From Rhodobacterales bacterium 56_14_T64 (lineage in GTDB: Bacteria; Pseudomonadota; Alphaproteobacteria; Rhodobacterales; Rhodobacteraceae), in contig MAAY01000107.1 of NCBI GenBank assembly GCA_002162795.1, positions 65,970 through 101,464 on the forward strand: 35,495 bases of DNA, given 5' to 3'. Below, piece by piece: positions 1 through 7,794 of the stretch. Every line of letters begins with the position of its first letter. The first letter of the stretch is position 1. The notes beneath the pieces were generated by a model, which saw only the letters and a program-made list of their open reading frames with translations, was not told the origin of the DNA and did not search any database. Position numbers and translations under genes: made by a program.

Positions 1-802
1 CTGCATCCACCGGCAGAGCAGCCTCTACCGCGTCGGACATCTGCTGCGCCGTTTCAACCGCCACCACCTGCACCCCCTCAGGGGGCGCAACCGTGGCCGG
101 GCCCGTGACAAACACCACTTCAGCGCCTAGATCGCGCAGAGCACGGGCCATCGCAGTCCCCTGCGCCCCGGACGAGCGGTTGGCGATGTAGCGCACCGGA
201 TCAATCGGTTCGTGAGTCGGCCCCGAGGTCACCAAAATCCGTTTTCCCTGCAGCGGCCCATCCGACAATTTTGCGGTGATCGCCGCCACAATCTCATCTA
301 CTTCAGCCAGACGCCCAGGGCCAAACTCACCGCAGGCCATGCTGCCCTCATTTGGGCCGACAAAGCTGACCCCATCCGCTGTCAACGTCTCAACATTGCG
401 CATCGTGGCGGCGTGCTGCCACATACGTACATTCATCGCCGGGACAACCAGCACGGGCGTGTCTGTCGCCAGCAGCAGGGTCGAGGCCAAATCATTTGCC
501 AATCCCTGTGCCATTTTGGCCATCAGATCCGCGGTGGCTGGGGCCACCACAACCAGATCAGCGCTGCGGGACAATTGGATATGCCCCATCTCGGCCTCGG
601 AGGTTAGATCGAACAGATCCCGGTGCACGGCGGTTCCGGCCAATGCTGAAACCGACAATGGGGTGACGAACTGTTCCCCGGCGCGGGTCAGCACCGGGGT
701 TACGCTGGCGCCCTGATCCTGAAGTCGGCGGATCAGCTCCAGCGATTTATAGGCCGCAATGCCGCCACCAATAATCAGAAGAATACGTTTGTCAGCCAGC
801 AT
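1..802 (-). CDS. coaBC: Bifunctional phosphopantothenoylcysteine decarboxylase/synthase CoaBC, 3' end cut by window edge
   Basis: Catalyses two steps of coenzyme A synthesis: CTP-dependent joining of cysteine to 4'-phosphopantothenate, then FMN-dependent decarboxylation to 4'-phosphopantetheine; cytosolic. About 267 codons are visible. The start is the ATG at 802-800, giving a protein that begins MLADKRILLIIGGGIAAYK, the usual flavoprotein opening. The decarboxylase half shows PAMNVRMW and the cysteine-containing GSMACGEFGPG substrate-binding flap. The synthase half begins near residue 185 with GKRILVTSGPT and continues through RYIANRSSGAQG before leaving the window. It lies 98 bases downstream of the chaN homologue on the same strand. 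No T-rich terminator is evident between them, so read-through is possible. Family identity is clear; the C-terminal half of the synthase domain is not visible. Confidence 0.95.
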   Translation of the reverse strand, partial: MLADKRILLIIGGGIAAYKSLELIRRLQDQGASVTPVLTRAGEQFVTPLSVSALAGTAVHRDLFDLTSEAEMGHIQLSRSADLVVVAPATADLMAKMAQGLANDLASTLLLATDTPVLVVPAMNVRMWQHAATMRNVETLTADGVSFVGPNEGSMACGEFGPGRLAEVDEIVAAITAKLSDGPLQGKRILVTSGPTHEPIDPVRYIANRSSGAQGTAMARALRDLGAEVVFVTGPATVAPPEGVQVVAVETAQQMSDAVEAALPVDA

Positions 803-900
803 TTTATCCGTCCTTGCGCAGCAATCCAATCGACACTACTGCGCCGTAGCGCAAGTGTGAAACGGTTTTCCACACCAGCGCCACAGATCGTCACTCCATC

Positions 901-1746
901 TTAGTTAGATTTCTGGAATGCCAAACAGGGATCCGGACGCTCAATCGGTTCGGCATCCAGGGTCAGATCAAAACTGCCTGAAACCTGCCCGGCCTCGGAC
1001 TGGCCAAGAGACAGAACAGTCAACTCGGGTTGTGCTTTGGCTAAATAGACAGGCACCCCACGATCTGTCCGCGCATGGCCATTGCCGGTGATCACCGCAA
1101 CAGGGCCGCCCGTTGCCTGCATGGCCCTCACTATAGCATCCGCCAGTGACGCATCCCGCAGTCTTTGGAATTCAACCAACATCGGCAGCATTTCTGCGGG
1201 CATGGCATCGCAATGATTTGCCATCTGATCTGCCTCGCGGGCCTGTTGCTCTGCATCTGGCAACTTCATGTCTAGGCCAAAGGTCGCAGCCTCCGCCCCA
1301 AAGAACGCAGCGGCCCCGTTTTGCATGACGTCTCTAGCCACCTCTCGTGGGACCAGACCACCAAACTGCTGCGCGCCCTGCGCAGCAGCAAACACCGGTG
1401 CATAGAGCGCAAAGTCAGGCCATCCGGAGTTTTCCCAGTCGAGCTGGGCCGACACCCGCTCCGCATCAGACAATTGGAGACCCTGCAAGCCATCTGCCTG
1501 GCTCTGCGTGATCATTTCCCAGACCACCGCCTTGGGGGCCAGAGCGGTCAATAGATCCGCCTGCATCTGGTGGTGGGCGGCATTGTCGTGCACTTCTCCC
1601 AGAATAACCACATCCCCGCCCGCCAAAGTGCGAACAACATCAGGATCCGGGCCCGCCGCAGCAGAGCCTGCGCAAGACATTGACAAAATAAAAGCGCCAC
1701 CCCAGAGGGTAGCGCTATTTCTTACAGTTTTAATAAGGTTTTTCAT
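901..1746 (-). CDS. ChaN-like exported protein (haem-binding uptake / Tiki superfamily)
   Basis: 281 residues. Residues 1-31 form a Sec signal peptide (basic start, hydrophobic core, AxA-type site before GPDPD). There is a Cys in the hydrophobic stretch, but no canonical lipobox. The mature part carries the ChaN/DUF399 signatures: ILGEVHDN near residue 48 and GNGHARTDRGVP near residue 220, with conserved Glu and His residues. The Campylobacter relative ChaN binds haem; whether this one does is unknown. Its ATG lies inside the rpoH2 stop (ATGA, 4-base overlap at 1743-1746), so the two are almost certainly co-transcribed and translationally coupled. That ties an envelope protein to a stress sigma factor. 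Family assignment is firm; function is inferred only from the family. Confidence 0.85.
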   Translation of the reverse strand: MKNLIKTVRNSATLWGGAFILSMSCAGSAAAGPDPDVVRTLAGGDVVILGEVHDNAAHHQMQADLLTALAPKAVVWEMITQSQADGLQGLQLSDAERVSAQLDWENSGWPDFALYAPVFAAAQGAQQFGGLVPREVARDVMQNGAAAFFGAEAATFGLDMKLPDAEQQAREADQMANHCDAMPAEMLPMLVEFQRLRDASLADAIVRAMQATGGPVAVITGNGHARTDRGVPVYLAKAQPELTVLSLGQSEAGQVSGSFDLTLDAEPIERPDPCLAFQKSN

Positions 1747-2621
1747 GCAAGCAGGCTATGCACTTCCCGCGACTGAGTTTCAAGATTTTTCCGCATCTTC
1801 AGAAAAGCCGCAGCTTCGAGCTGTCGCACCCGCTCCTTGGACAATCCCAGTTCAGTTCCGAGACTCTCAAGTGTCCGTGGACGATCCCTCAGTTTGCGCT
1901 CTTTCACAATGAACCTTTCGCGACCATTCAAAGCCTGCATTGCCTTTACAAGCCAGACCCGCAACTGGCGGCGGTCATGGCCTTTCTCAACCAGCTCCTG
2001 CGCTTGGGCACTGTCATCCTCGAGCGCGTCAATCCACTCGCGGCCATCTTCATCCGCCGATTGCACTGCGTTCAGCGAAAAATCTGACCCGGACAACCGC
2101 CCCTCCATCATTTCCACATCGCGGATTGGAACGCCAATTTCACTGGCAATCTTTTGATGCAACTGATGGCGATCCAGCTTAAATCCGCGTGTCGATGCCG
2201 AGCGTTCTAGCTGGGCCTGCACCCGACGCATGTTGAAAAACAGTGACTTTTGCGATGAGGTCGATCCGGTGCGGACCATTGACCAATTGCGCATTACGTA
2301 GTCCTGAATAGAGGCTTTGATCCACCAGACCGCGTAGGTCGAAAACCGAACACCCCGGTCAGGATCAAATTTGTCTGCGGCCTTCATCAGGCCCAGACCC
2401 GCCTCTTGGATCAGATCATTCATTGGCGCACCGTAGCGTTTGAATTTGGCCGCCATCGAAATTGCCAGTCTTAGGTAGGCGTTGATCAGACGGTGCAGCG
2501 CCGCCTCATCCCTTTGGTCGCGCCAGGCATAAGCCAGCCTGAGTTCCGTTTCTGCGTCTAGCAGTTCTGCCTTCATCGCCTTTTTTGGCAATGGATTATC
2601 AATACGTCCTTCACGTGCCAT
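1743..2621 (-). CDS. rpoH: RNA polymerase sigma-32 factor, RpoH2 type
   Basis: 292 residues, the normal length for an alternative sigma-32 factor. Region 2 (about 45-115) contains the core-binding and -10 recognition helices, including DLIQEAGLGLMKA and VRFSTYAVWWIKASIQDYV. The RpoH box QKSLFFNMRR, diagnostic of the family, is at 124-133. Region 4.2 ends with the helix-turn-helix ESLGTELGLSKERVRQLE (about 252-269). Rhodobacterales usually carry two paralogues; RpoHII in Rhodobacter sphaeroides serves mainly singlet-oxygen and oxidative-stress responses (family knowledge), and this protein resembles the second type. The ATG at 2621 is preceded by a purine-rich GGGGGAAA Shine-Dalgarno. It overlaps the chaN homologue by 4 bases. 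Upstream is a 274-base region rich in inverted repeats that could also influence its expression. Confidence 0.93.
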   Translation of the reverse strand: MAREGRIDNPLPKKAMKAELLDAETELRLAYAWRDQRDEAALHRLINAYLRLAISMAAKFKRYGAPMNDLIQEAGLGLMKAADKFDPDRGVRFSTYAVWWIKASIQDYVMRNWSMVRTGSTSSQKSLFFNMRRVQAQLERSASTRGFKLDRHQLHQKIASEIGVPIRDVEMMEGRLSGSDFSLNAVQSADEDGREWIDALEDDSAQAQELVEKGHDRRQLRVWLVKAMQALNGRERFIVKERKLRDRPRTLESLGTELGLSKERVRQLEAAAFLKMRKNLETQSREVHSLLA

Positions 2622-2715
2622 GCATATTTCCCCCGAAAACAGCTACGCCGTCTACGTCCTGGAGCAACGCAAGTTCAGAATGGGCCCAACATGGTGGTGT
2701 GCAGATTATTGGCTT

Positions 2716-2809
2716 AGTGGTATTCTACCACTCGGCAACAGGTCTATGTGTGAATGGGCGCAAAATGCCCCATCCTGTTGTCGGCCTACCCCGGTCATCA
2801 GTTTTGACC
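2716..2809. promoter_or_regulatory. Cluster of three adjacent hairpins between rpoH2 and cobU
   Basis: Three inverted repeats lie almost end to end. Hairpin 1 is AGTGGTA / TACCACT (2716-2722 with 2726-2732), a perfect 7-bp stem with a 3-base loop. Hairpin 2 starts on the next base: CGGCAACAGG (2733-2742) pairs with CCTGTTGTCG (2774-2783, one G-U) and encloses an inner GGGC / GCCC stem (2756-2759 with 2767-2770). Hairpin 3 is GGTCA / TGACC (2793-2797 with 2805-2809). As RNA this could be a cobU leader (plus) or an rpoH2 leader (minus). No T-tract follows on either strand, so these are not ordinary terminators. I see no cobalamin riboswitch B12 box. Presence of the repeats is certain; function is not. 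Confidence 0.5.
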
Positions 2810-2895
2810 CGAGGAACTGCCTCTGTTCAGCTTGTTTTAAGCGGGCCCTGCGGTTACCCACAGGCACGGCTTCTGTACTAAAAAGGGTATTAAAA

Positions 2896-3414
2896 TTGTC
2901 ACCACAAGTCACATTAATTTTAGGTGGAGCCGCCTCAGGAAAGAGTTCATATGCCGAACAAATTTGCTTAAACTCCAGAAAAAGCAGAATTTATTTAGCA
3001 ACATCACAAGTTCGTGATCATGAAATGCGCGTTAAAATAGACAAACATGTCGTGCAAAGAGGTGATGGCTGGACAACCTATGAGGAAGAATTGGATCTTT
3101 CCCCAATCCTAGATTCTTTAAACCAAACTCAAATATGCCTTTTAGATTGCGTCACAATGTGGCTGACAAATCATCTTTTGGCAGGAAATGACCTAATCAC
3201 CGCACAAGACGGTCTAATAGCTGCTATTTCACGTTGCAATACCGACCTTTTGGTTGTGTCAAATGAAGTTGGTATGGGAATTGTGCCGGATAATGCCCTG
3301 GCCCGGCAATTTCGCGAGGCGCAGGGACGGTTGAACATCGCCCTGGCGGCGCAGGCTGATAATGTCATTCAGGTTGTTGCCGGGCTGCCGCTCGTGCTTA
3401 AAGGCACGCTGTGA
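2896..3414 (+). CDS. cobU: Adenosylcobinamide kinase / adenosylcobinamide-phosphate guanylyltransferase
   Basis: Phosphorylates adenosylcobinamide and then transfers GMP from GTP to give AdoCbi-GDP, the activated corrin for lower-ligand attachment; cytosolic. From the TTG start the protein has 172 residues, the usual length. The P-loop GGAASGKS is at 10-17, followed by RGDGWTT, LLDCVTMWLTNHLL and VSNEVGMGIVP, all conserved in CobU/CobP. I chose TTG at 2896 because AAGGG lies 8 bases upstream and homologues begin just before the P-loop; the frame stays open upstream to 2620, but that part resembles nothing. Its last bases overlap the next gene (GTGA), giving a cobU-cobC pair. Oddly, the first three quarters are AT-rich (19 of 60 G+C at 2941-3000) and the last quarter GC-rich (41 of 60 at 3301-3360). 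Confidence 0.9.
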   Translation: MSPQVTLILGGAASGKSSYAEQICLNSRKSRIYLATSQVRDHEMRVKIDKHVVQRGDGWTTYEEELDLSPILDSLNQTQICLLDCVTMWLTNHLLAGNDLITAQDGLIAAISRCNTDLLVVSNEVGMGIVPDNALARQFREAQGRLNIALAAQADNVIQVVAGLPLVLKGTL

Positions 3415-3992
3415 CATCCCGTCTCTTTCTGGTTCGCCATGGCCCGACCCATGCTAAGTGCATGGTCGGCTGGTCGGATCTGCCCGCTGATCTATCAGAT
3501 ACTGCAGCCTTGTCGCGACTGGAGCTTGCCCTGCCCCAGGATGCGCTGGTCATTTCGTCAGATCTAAGCCGCGCCGCAGACACTGCCGACGCGATCCAGG
3601 GCAAGCGGACCCGCCTGTCTCACAGTTCTGAGCTGCGGGAAATCCATTTTGGAGACTGGGAACTGCGGACTTGGGCAGACATCGAGGCAGAAGACCCCGA
3701 GCGGATCAGAGCCTATTGGGAAAATCCCGGCGATGTGCGCCCGCCAGCTGGTGAAAGCTGGAACCAGGTCTGCGCCCGCGTCGATGCTGCAATTGACCAG
3801 CTTATTCACACACACGCTGGCAGAGATTTGATTGTCGTTGGGCATTTTGGGCAGATTTTGACGCAACTGCAGCGTGCTGAGCAACTCACCGCTGAGGAGG
3901 TCTTTGCGCATAGGATCGACAATTTGTCGGTCAGCGAAATTCGTAAGGACTCGAATGGCTGGAGTATCGGGAAGATCAATCAACTTCCGTGA
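3411..3992 (+). CDS. cobC: Histidine phosphatase family protein, probable alpha-ribazole phosphatase (CobC-like)
   Basis: 193 residues of the phosphoglycerate-mutase-like histidine phosphatase fold. The catalytic RHG is at 9-11 (His10 is the phosphorylated residue). SSDLSRAADTA lies at about 49-59, REIHFGDWE at 77-85, and the second catalytic His at 145 in VVGHFG. CobC removes the 5'-phosphate of alpha-ribazole phosphate (or of adenosylcobalamin phosphate) in the final stage of cobalamin assembly. The start is GTG at 3411, overlapping the cobU stop as GTGA, so the two are translationally coupled; that coupling, more than any single residue, supports the cobalamin role. Other histidine phosphatases share these motifs, so the substrate is an inference. 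Codon use is ordinary for this genome, unlike the 5' part of cobU. Confidence 0.82.
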   Translation: MTSRLFLVRHGPTHAKCMVGWSDLPADLSDTAALSRLELALPQDALVISSDLSRAADTADAIQGKRTRLSHSSELREIHFGDWELRTWADIEAEDPERIRAYWENPGDVRPPAGESWNQVCARVDAAIDQLIHTHAGRDLIVVGHFGQILTQLQRAEQLTAEEVFAHRIDNLSVSEIRKDSNGWSIGKINQLP

Positions 3993-4050
3993 TGGAATTC
4001 GTCACAAATATTCGATTTCGGAATATACCATTCACCGCTAGTGTCGCCCC

Positions 4051-4737
4051 ATGACATATGAACTCTATATTGGCGACCGCATGTTTTCCAGTTGGTCTTT
4101 ACGCGGCTGGCTCATGCTCGAAAAATTTGCAATCCCGCATACAACCCACATGATTGGACTGTATTCCGGTACCATGGCCAAGGATATGGCGCATCTGGCG
4201 CCGGCGCGGCTGGTTCCAACCCTGCGCACACCCGAAGGTACTGTGGTCGGGGAAAGTCTGGCGATGGCGGAAACTCTGGCGGAGCGGCACCCCGATGTGG
4301 GGTTCTGGCCCACAGACCCGGCCCGACGCGCCACGGCCCGTTGGCTCTGTGCCGAGATGGTCGGCGGGTTTGGCGCCCTGCGCGGTGAATGTGCGATGCA
4401 GCTCGGCCATATCTGGGAGGGGTTTCCCGTAACGGATGCGGTCAAAGTGGATCTGGCAAGGATCGAGACCCTTTGGCAGCATGCTCGGAATGTATCCGGT
4501 AGCACCGACGGTTTCCTGTTTGGCGCCTATTCGCTGGCGGATGTGTTCTACACCCCTGTTGCGGCTCGCATCATTGGTTATGACTTGCCTGTATCAGAGG
4601 CATCCCGGGCCTATTGTTCTGCGCTACTGTCGGACCCGGCGGTGTTGGACTGGCAGGAACAGGCTCGTAAAGCGCACTATGACCCCGAGCCCTATGCGAT
4701 GGATCTGCCAAAGCGGCCCTGGAGTTTGGAATCCTGA
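4051..4737 (+). CDS. Glutathione S-transferase family protein
   Basis: 228 residues. The N-terminal thioredoxin-like domain (about 1-80) begins with RMFSSWSLRGWLML, where the Ser pair before Trp is in the usual position of the glutathione-activating residue. It also includes the cis-Pro segment LVPTLRTPEGTVVGESLAM, in which the Glu-Ser pair binds the gamma-glutamyl group. Residues about 90-210 form the all-helical C-terminal domain. A role in glutathione-dependent detoxification is a family inference; the substrate is unknown. It stands alone, 58 bases after cobC and 92 before comM. No Shine-Dalgarno is visible before ATG 4051, while an AT-rich AATATACC lies about 28 bases upstream, so a short or near-leaderless transcript is possible. 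Confidence 0.85.
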   Translation: MTYELYIGDRMFSSWSLRGWLMLEKFAIPHTTHMIGLYSGTMAKDMAHLAPARLVPTLRTPEGTVVGESLAMAETLAERHPDVGFWPTDPARRATARWLCAEMVGGFGALRGECAMQLGHIWEGFPVTDAVKVDLARIETLWQHARNVSGSTDGFLFGAYSLADVFYTPVAARIIGYDLPVSEASRAYCSALLSDPAVLDWQEQARKAHYDPEPYAMDLPKRPWSLES

Positions 4738-4829
4738 CTTCGATTTCATCCTGAATTGACGACGCCATTAACCATACGGAAACCATGACCCCCAACCATC
4801 TCAGCCTAGGCTTTTGGGAGCAGGCTGAG

Positions 4830-6338
4830 ATGGTTGCACAGGCATATACCGTTGCGTTTCAGGGCGTCGAGGCCCGCCCGGTTGAGGTGCAATGTGCAGT
4901 TGCCCCAGGCTTACCTGCATTTTCGGTGGTTGGCCTGCCGGACAAAGCAGTGTCCGAGGCGCGGGACCGGGTGCGCTCGGCGCTGTCCACAATGGCGATT
5001 GCACTGCCGTCAAAACGCATCACCATCAACCTGTCCCCCGCCGACCTGCCCAAAGAGGGCAGCCATTTCGACCTTCCCATCGCGCTGGCCCTTTTGGCCG
5101 CAATCGAGATCATTCCAGCCGATGCAGCCTCCGAGACCATCGCGTTGGGGGAACTGTCACTAGACGGCACCCTGGTGCCCGTTGTCGGCGCCCTGCCCGC
5201 CGCGATGACCGCGGCCGCAGAACACCGCACCCTGCTGTGCCCGCAAGCCTCAGGCGCCGAGGCAGCCTGGGTCGAGGCAGCCTGCGTTATCGGAGCGGCG
5301 AGCCTAGCCGACGTGGTGCGTCACTATACCGGACAGACGCCTATATCCCCGGCCCGTCCCGGCGAGGTGAGCTGTCAGCTTCCAACCAAGGATTTGCGCG
5401 ACGTCAAAGGACAAGAGCGGGCCAAACGGGCCTTGGAGATTGCCGCCGCTGGTCGCCATCACATTTTAATGGTGGGGACACCGGGGTCTGGCAAATCGAT
5501 GCTGGCGGCGCGTCTGCCTGGCATCTTGCCGCCACTGACCCCGGACGAGGCTCTGCAGACCTCGATGATCCAGTCCCTATGCGGGCTGATCGAAGAAGGC
5601 GGCATCAATCGCACTCGCCCGTTTCGCGAACCGCATCACACGGCGTCAATGGCGGCGATTGTGGGAGGTGGGCGGCAAGCAAAGCCCGGCGAGATAAGCC
5701 TGGCGCACAATGGGGTGCTGTTTCTGGACGAGTTTCCCGAATTCAACCGCGCGGTGCTAGAGACCCTGCGCCAGCCGATCGAGAGCGGCGAGGTAATGAT
5801 TGCCCGTGCCAATGCGCATGTGAAATACCCCAGCCGGTTTATGCTGGTGGCCGCTGCCAACCCCTGTAAATGTGGCTATCTGACAGATCCGTCGCGTGCC
5901 TGCTCCCGTGCACCGATCTGTGGCGAGGATTACATGGGACGCATATCCGGGCCGTTATTGGATCGCTTTGATCTGCGTGTCGAGGTGCCTCCGGTAGCAT
6001 TCAGTGATCTCGACCTACCCGCCAGTGGCGATACCTCAGCCGAGGTCGCCGCCCGTGTTGCCGCTGCCCGCGACGCGCAAACCGCACGCTACCGCGACCA
6101 TCCCGACCTGCTCCAGAACGCCGATGCCGAGGGGGAGTTGCTGGACCAAGTGGCGGGGCCAGACAGTGAAAGTCGCGCGTTGCTCATGCGCGCCGACGAG
6201 CGGTTTGGCCTGACTGCGCGCGGCTATCACCGGGTGCTACGGGTGGCGCGCACCATCGCTGATCTGGACGGGGTTCCGGACATCCGGCGGCGTGACGTGG
6301 CCGAGGCGCTGAGTTTCAGGCTGGCGACATCCAATTAG
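4830..6338 (+). CDS. comM: YifB/ComM family Mg-chelatase-like AAA+ ATPase
   Basis: 502 residues. The N-terminal Lon-protease-like fold (about 1-170) contains FSVVGLPDKAVSEARDRVR and SPADLPKEGSHFDLP. The AAA+ core follows with Walker A GTPGSGKS (216-223), the FREPHHTAS segment, Walker B VLFLDEFPEF and a Cys-containing insert AANPCKCGYL. The C-terminal Mg-chelatase-associated helical domain ends with RGYHRVLRVARTIADLDG. ComM is a hexameric helicase that promotes branch migration of incoming single-stranded DNA in natural transformation (shown in Vibrio); in non-transformable relatives its role is unclear. The start is ATG 4830, where homologues begin MVAQAYTV and GGGAG/GGCTGAG stands upstream; an upstream ATG at 4785 in the same frame is less likely. 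It converges with gshB across an 80-base gap. Confidence 0.93.
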   Translation: MVAQAYTVAFQGVEARPVEVQCAVAPGLPAFSVVGLPDKAVSEARDRVRSALSTMAIALPSKRITINLSPADLPKEGSHFDLPIALALLAAIEIIPADAASETIALGELSLDGTLVPVVGALPAAMTAAAEHRTLLCPQASGAEAAWVEAACVIGAASLADVVRHYTGQTPISPARPGEVSCQLPTKDLRDVKGQERAKRALEIAAAGRHHILMVGTPGSGKSMLAARLPGILPPLTPDEALQTSMIQSLCGLIEEGGINRTRPFREPHHTASMAAIVGGGRQAKPGEISLAHNGVLFLDEFPEFNRAVLETLRQPIESGEVMIARANAHVKYPSRFMLVAAANPCKCGYLTDPSRACSRAPICGEDYMGRISGPLLDRFDLRVEVPPVAFSDLDLPASGDTSAEVAARVAAARDAQTARYRDHPDLLQNADAEGELLDQVAGPDSESRALLMRADERFGLTARGYHRVLRVARTIADLDGVPDIRRRDVAEALSFRLATSN

Positions 6339-6382
6339 GGTCGTCGGAGTAGTATCGTCACGTGTATACATGAACTTAGGTG

Positions 6383-6406
6383 CTGCCCGGCCGATAGACC
6401 GGGCAG
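6383..6406. terminator. Hairpin between convergent comM and gshB
   Basis: CTGCCCGG (6383-6390) pairs perfectly with CCGGGCAG (6399-6406) around an 8-base loop, and a few weaker outer pairs extend the stem. It lies midway between the stops of two convergent genes, the normal place for a bidirectional terminator. Neither strand has a T-tract after it, so intrinsic termination would be weak. It could instead protect the 3' ends of both transcripts. Confidence 0.4.
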
Positions 6407-6418
6407 TACTCAGTCAGC

Positions 6419-7351
6419 TCACAGCTTGGCTTCGATCGCTTCCCAAATCTTCTCGGCAATGTTCACCCCGTCAAACCGCTCCAGCTCTTGAATGCCGGTG
6501 GGTGAGGTCACGTTGATCTCGGTCAGGTAGTCGCCGATCACGTCGATGCCGACAAAGACCTGGCCTTTTTCCTTGAGCAACGGACCAATGGCTGCGCAGA
6601 TTTCAAGGTCGCGTTCGGATAGGCCAATTTTCTCGGGACGTCCGCCGACATGCATGTTTGAGCGGACCTCGCCCTTGGCTGGCACCCGGTTAATCGCGCC
6701 CACCGGCTCGCCGTCGACCAGAATGATCCGCTTGTCACCATTGCTGACGTCGGGAAGAAATTTTTGCACAATCAGCTGTTCACGACTAAAACCGGTGAAC
6801 AATTCGTGCAGCGAGGTCAGGTTGCGGTCGTTGGCATCCAGCCGGAACACCCCAGCGCCACCATTGCCGTACAGCGGCTTTAGGATCACGTCGCCGTGCT
6901 TGGCTTTGAACGCCTTGATGGTGTCCAGATCACGGGCAATTGTGGTCGGCGGCGTCAGATCAGGGAAATCCAACACCAACAGTTTTTCCGGGTAATTGCG
7001 CACCCAGAATGGGTCATTGACCACCAGAACCTGATCCTTGAGCCGATCCAGAATATGGGTCGAGGTGATGTAGAACATGTCAAACGGCGGATCTTGACGC
7101 AGCCAGATCACGTCGAACTCGGACAGATCCACCTCACGCAGCGGTCCCAGCACGGCTGGATCGCCTGCCACCCGCTGTACCGTCATGTCATAGCCACGCG
7201 CAGTGACCCGGCCCTCTTGATAGGCCAGCTGATCCGGGCTGTAGTAAAACAGCGTATGCCCACGCGCCTGCGCCTCTTCGGCCAGGCGGAAACTGCTGTC
7301 TGCGTTGATGTCCACGTCCCCGATGGGGTCCATCTGAAAGGCGATCTTCAT
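6419..7351 (-). CDS. gshB: Glutathione synthetase
   Basis: 310 residues, the usual length. It joins gamma-glutamylcysteine and glycine with ATP hydrolysis, the last step of glutathione synthesis; cytosolic homotetramer in E. coli. The N-terminus [14 protein letters not shown] is the family's hallmark opening and includes the substrate-binding loop. [17 protein letters not shown] lies in the N-terminal domain, and the ATP-grasp fold follows with [13 protein letters not shown] as its nucleotide-binding glycine-rich segment and [20 protein letters not shown] near the C-terminus. The start is ATG at 7351; an ATG 42 bases further upstream would add residues absent from homologues. It lies 60 bases downstream of yraN on the same strand and is probably read with rsmI-yraN. 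The glutathione produced would serve the two transferases in this window. Confidence 0.95.
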   Translation of the reverse strand: MKIAFQMDPIGDVDINADSSFRLAEEAQARGHTLFYYSPDQLAYQEGRVTARGYDMTVQRVAGDPAVLGPLREVDLSEFDVIWLRQDPPFDMFYITSTHILDRLKDQVLVVNDPFWVRNYPEKLLVLDFPDLTPPTTIARDLDTIKAFKAKHGDVILKPLYGNGGAGVFRLDANDRNLTSLHELFTGFSREQLIVQKFLPDVSNGDKRIILVDGEPVGAINRVPAKGEVRSNMHVGGRPEKIGLSERDLEICAAIGPLLKEKGQVFVGIDVIGDYLTEINVTSPTGIQELERFDGVNIAEKIWEAIEAKL

Positions 7352-7411
7352 GCGTTTATCCCTTAACTGTCGGCCAAATACATGGCGCAGCAATGGGATA
7401 TGTTCAATGGG

Positions 7412-7792
7412 TCAGTCCAACCCAAAAGCGTTTTCGATGATTTCGATCGCTCCCGCGCCGTCAACCAAAGCCACGTCAAAGCGCGCTTCGGTCAGCTGCC
7501 CCGCCGGCTCGTTTTCCAAATACTGCCCAGCACTCGCATAGATCCGCCGTGTCTGGGCCTGAGTGATACGGGCTGCGGCGCGGTCGCGGGTTTTGCTGTG
7601 TTTCACCTCGACAAAGACCAGCGCCGCACCCTGTCGCAAGATCAAATCAACCTCGCCGCCAGCACCACGCCAGCGCCGCTCTGCAATGCTATAGCCGCGG
7701 TGTTCATAGTGGCGGGCCACCAGATCCTCGGCGGCAGTGCCCGCCAGATAGGCCCTTTGACCGCGACCATGAGGATCTCTCGGCCCAGCCAT
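7412..7792 (-). CDS. yraN: YraN family protein (UPF0102)
   Basis: 126 residues with a nuclease-like fold of the Holliday-junction-resolvase type. The family signature is visible as GTAAEDLVARHYEHRGY (about 18-34), GGEVDLIL (45-52) and LVFVEVKHSK (58-67), which supplies the Asp and Glu-x-Lys pattern of a PD-(D/E)xK site. No reaction has been firmly established for the family; a DNA-related role is inferred from the fold. It begins 2 bases after the rsmI stop, so the pair is one transcriptional unit. In E. coli rsmI (yraL), lpoA (yraM) and yraN are neighbours too; here lppC is divergent and yraN has stayed with rsmI. Confidence 0.9.
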   Translation of the reverse strand: MAGPRDPHGRGQRAYLAGTAAEDLVARHYEHRGYSIAERRWRGAGGEVDLILRQGAALVFVEVKHSKTRDRAAARITQAQTRRIYASAGQYLENEPAGQLTEARFDVALVDGAGAIEIIENAFGLD

Positions 7793-7794
7793 GC

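Noticed and set aside
212-716. Two overlapping plus-strand open frames
   Set aside because: They lie wholly opposite coaBC, whose minus-strand protein shows continuous conserved motifs; the plus-strand translations are low-complexity shadows.
2620-2895. Open frame continuing cobU upstream to an ATG at 2620
   Set aside because: The 92 extra codons resemble no CobU, contain the hairpin cluster, and the TTG at 2896 has a proper ribosome site exactly where homologues begin.
2622-2895. Cobalamin riboswitch upstream of cobU
   Set aside because: The leader contains hairpins, but I find no B12-box sequence or the conserved core on the plus strand.
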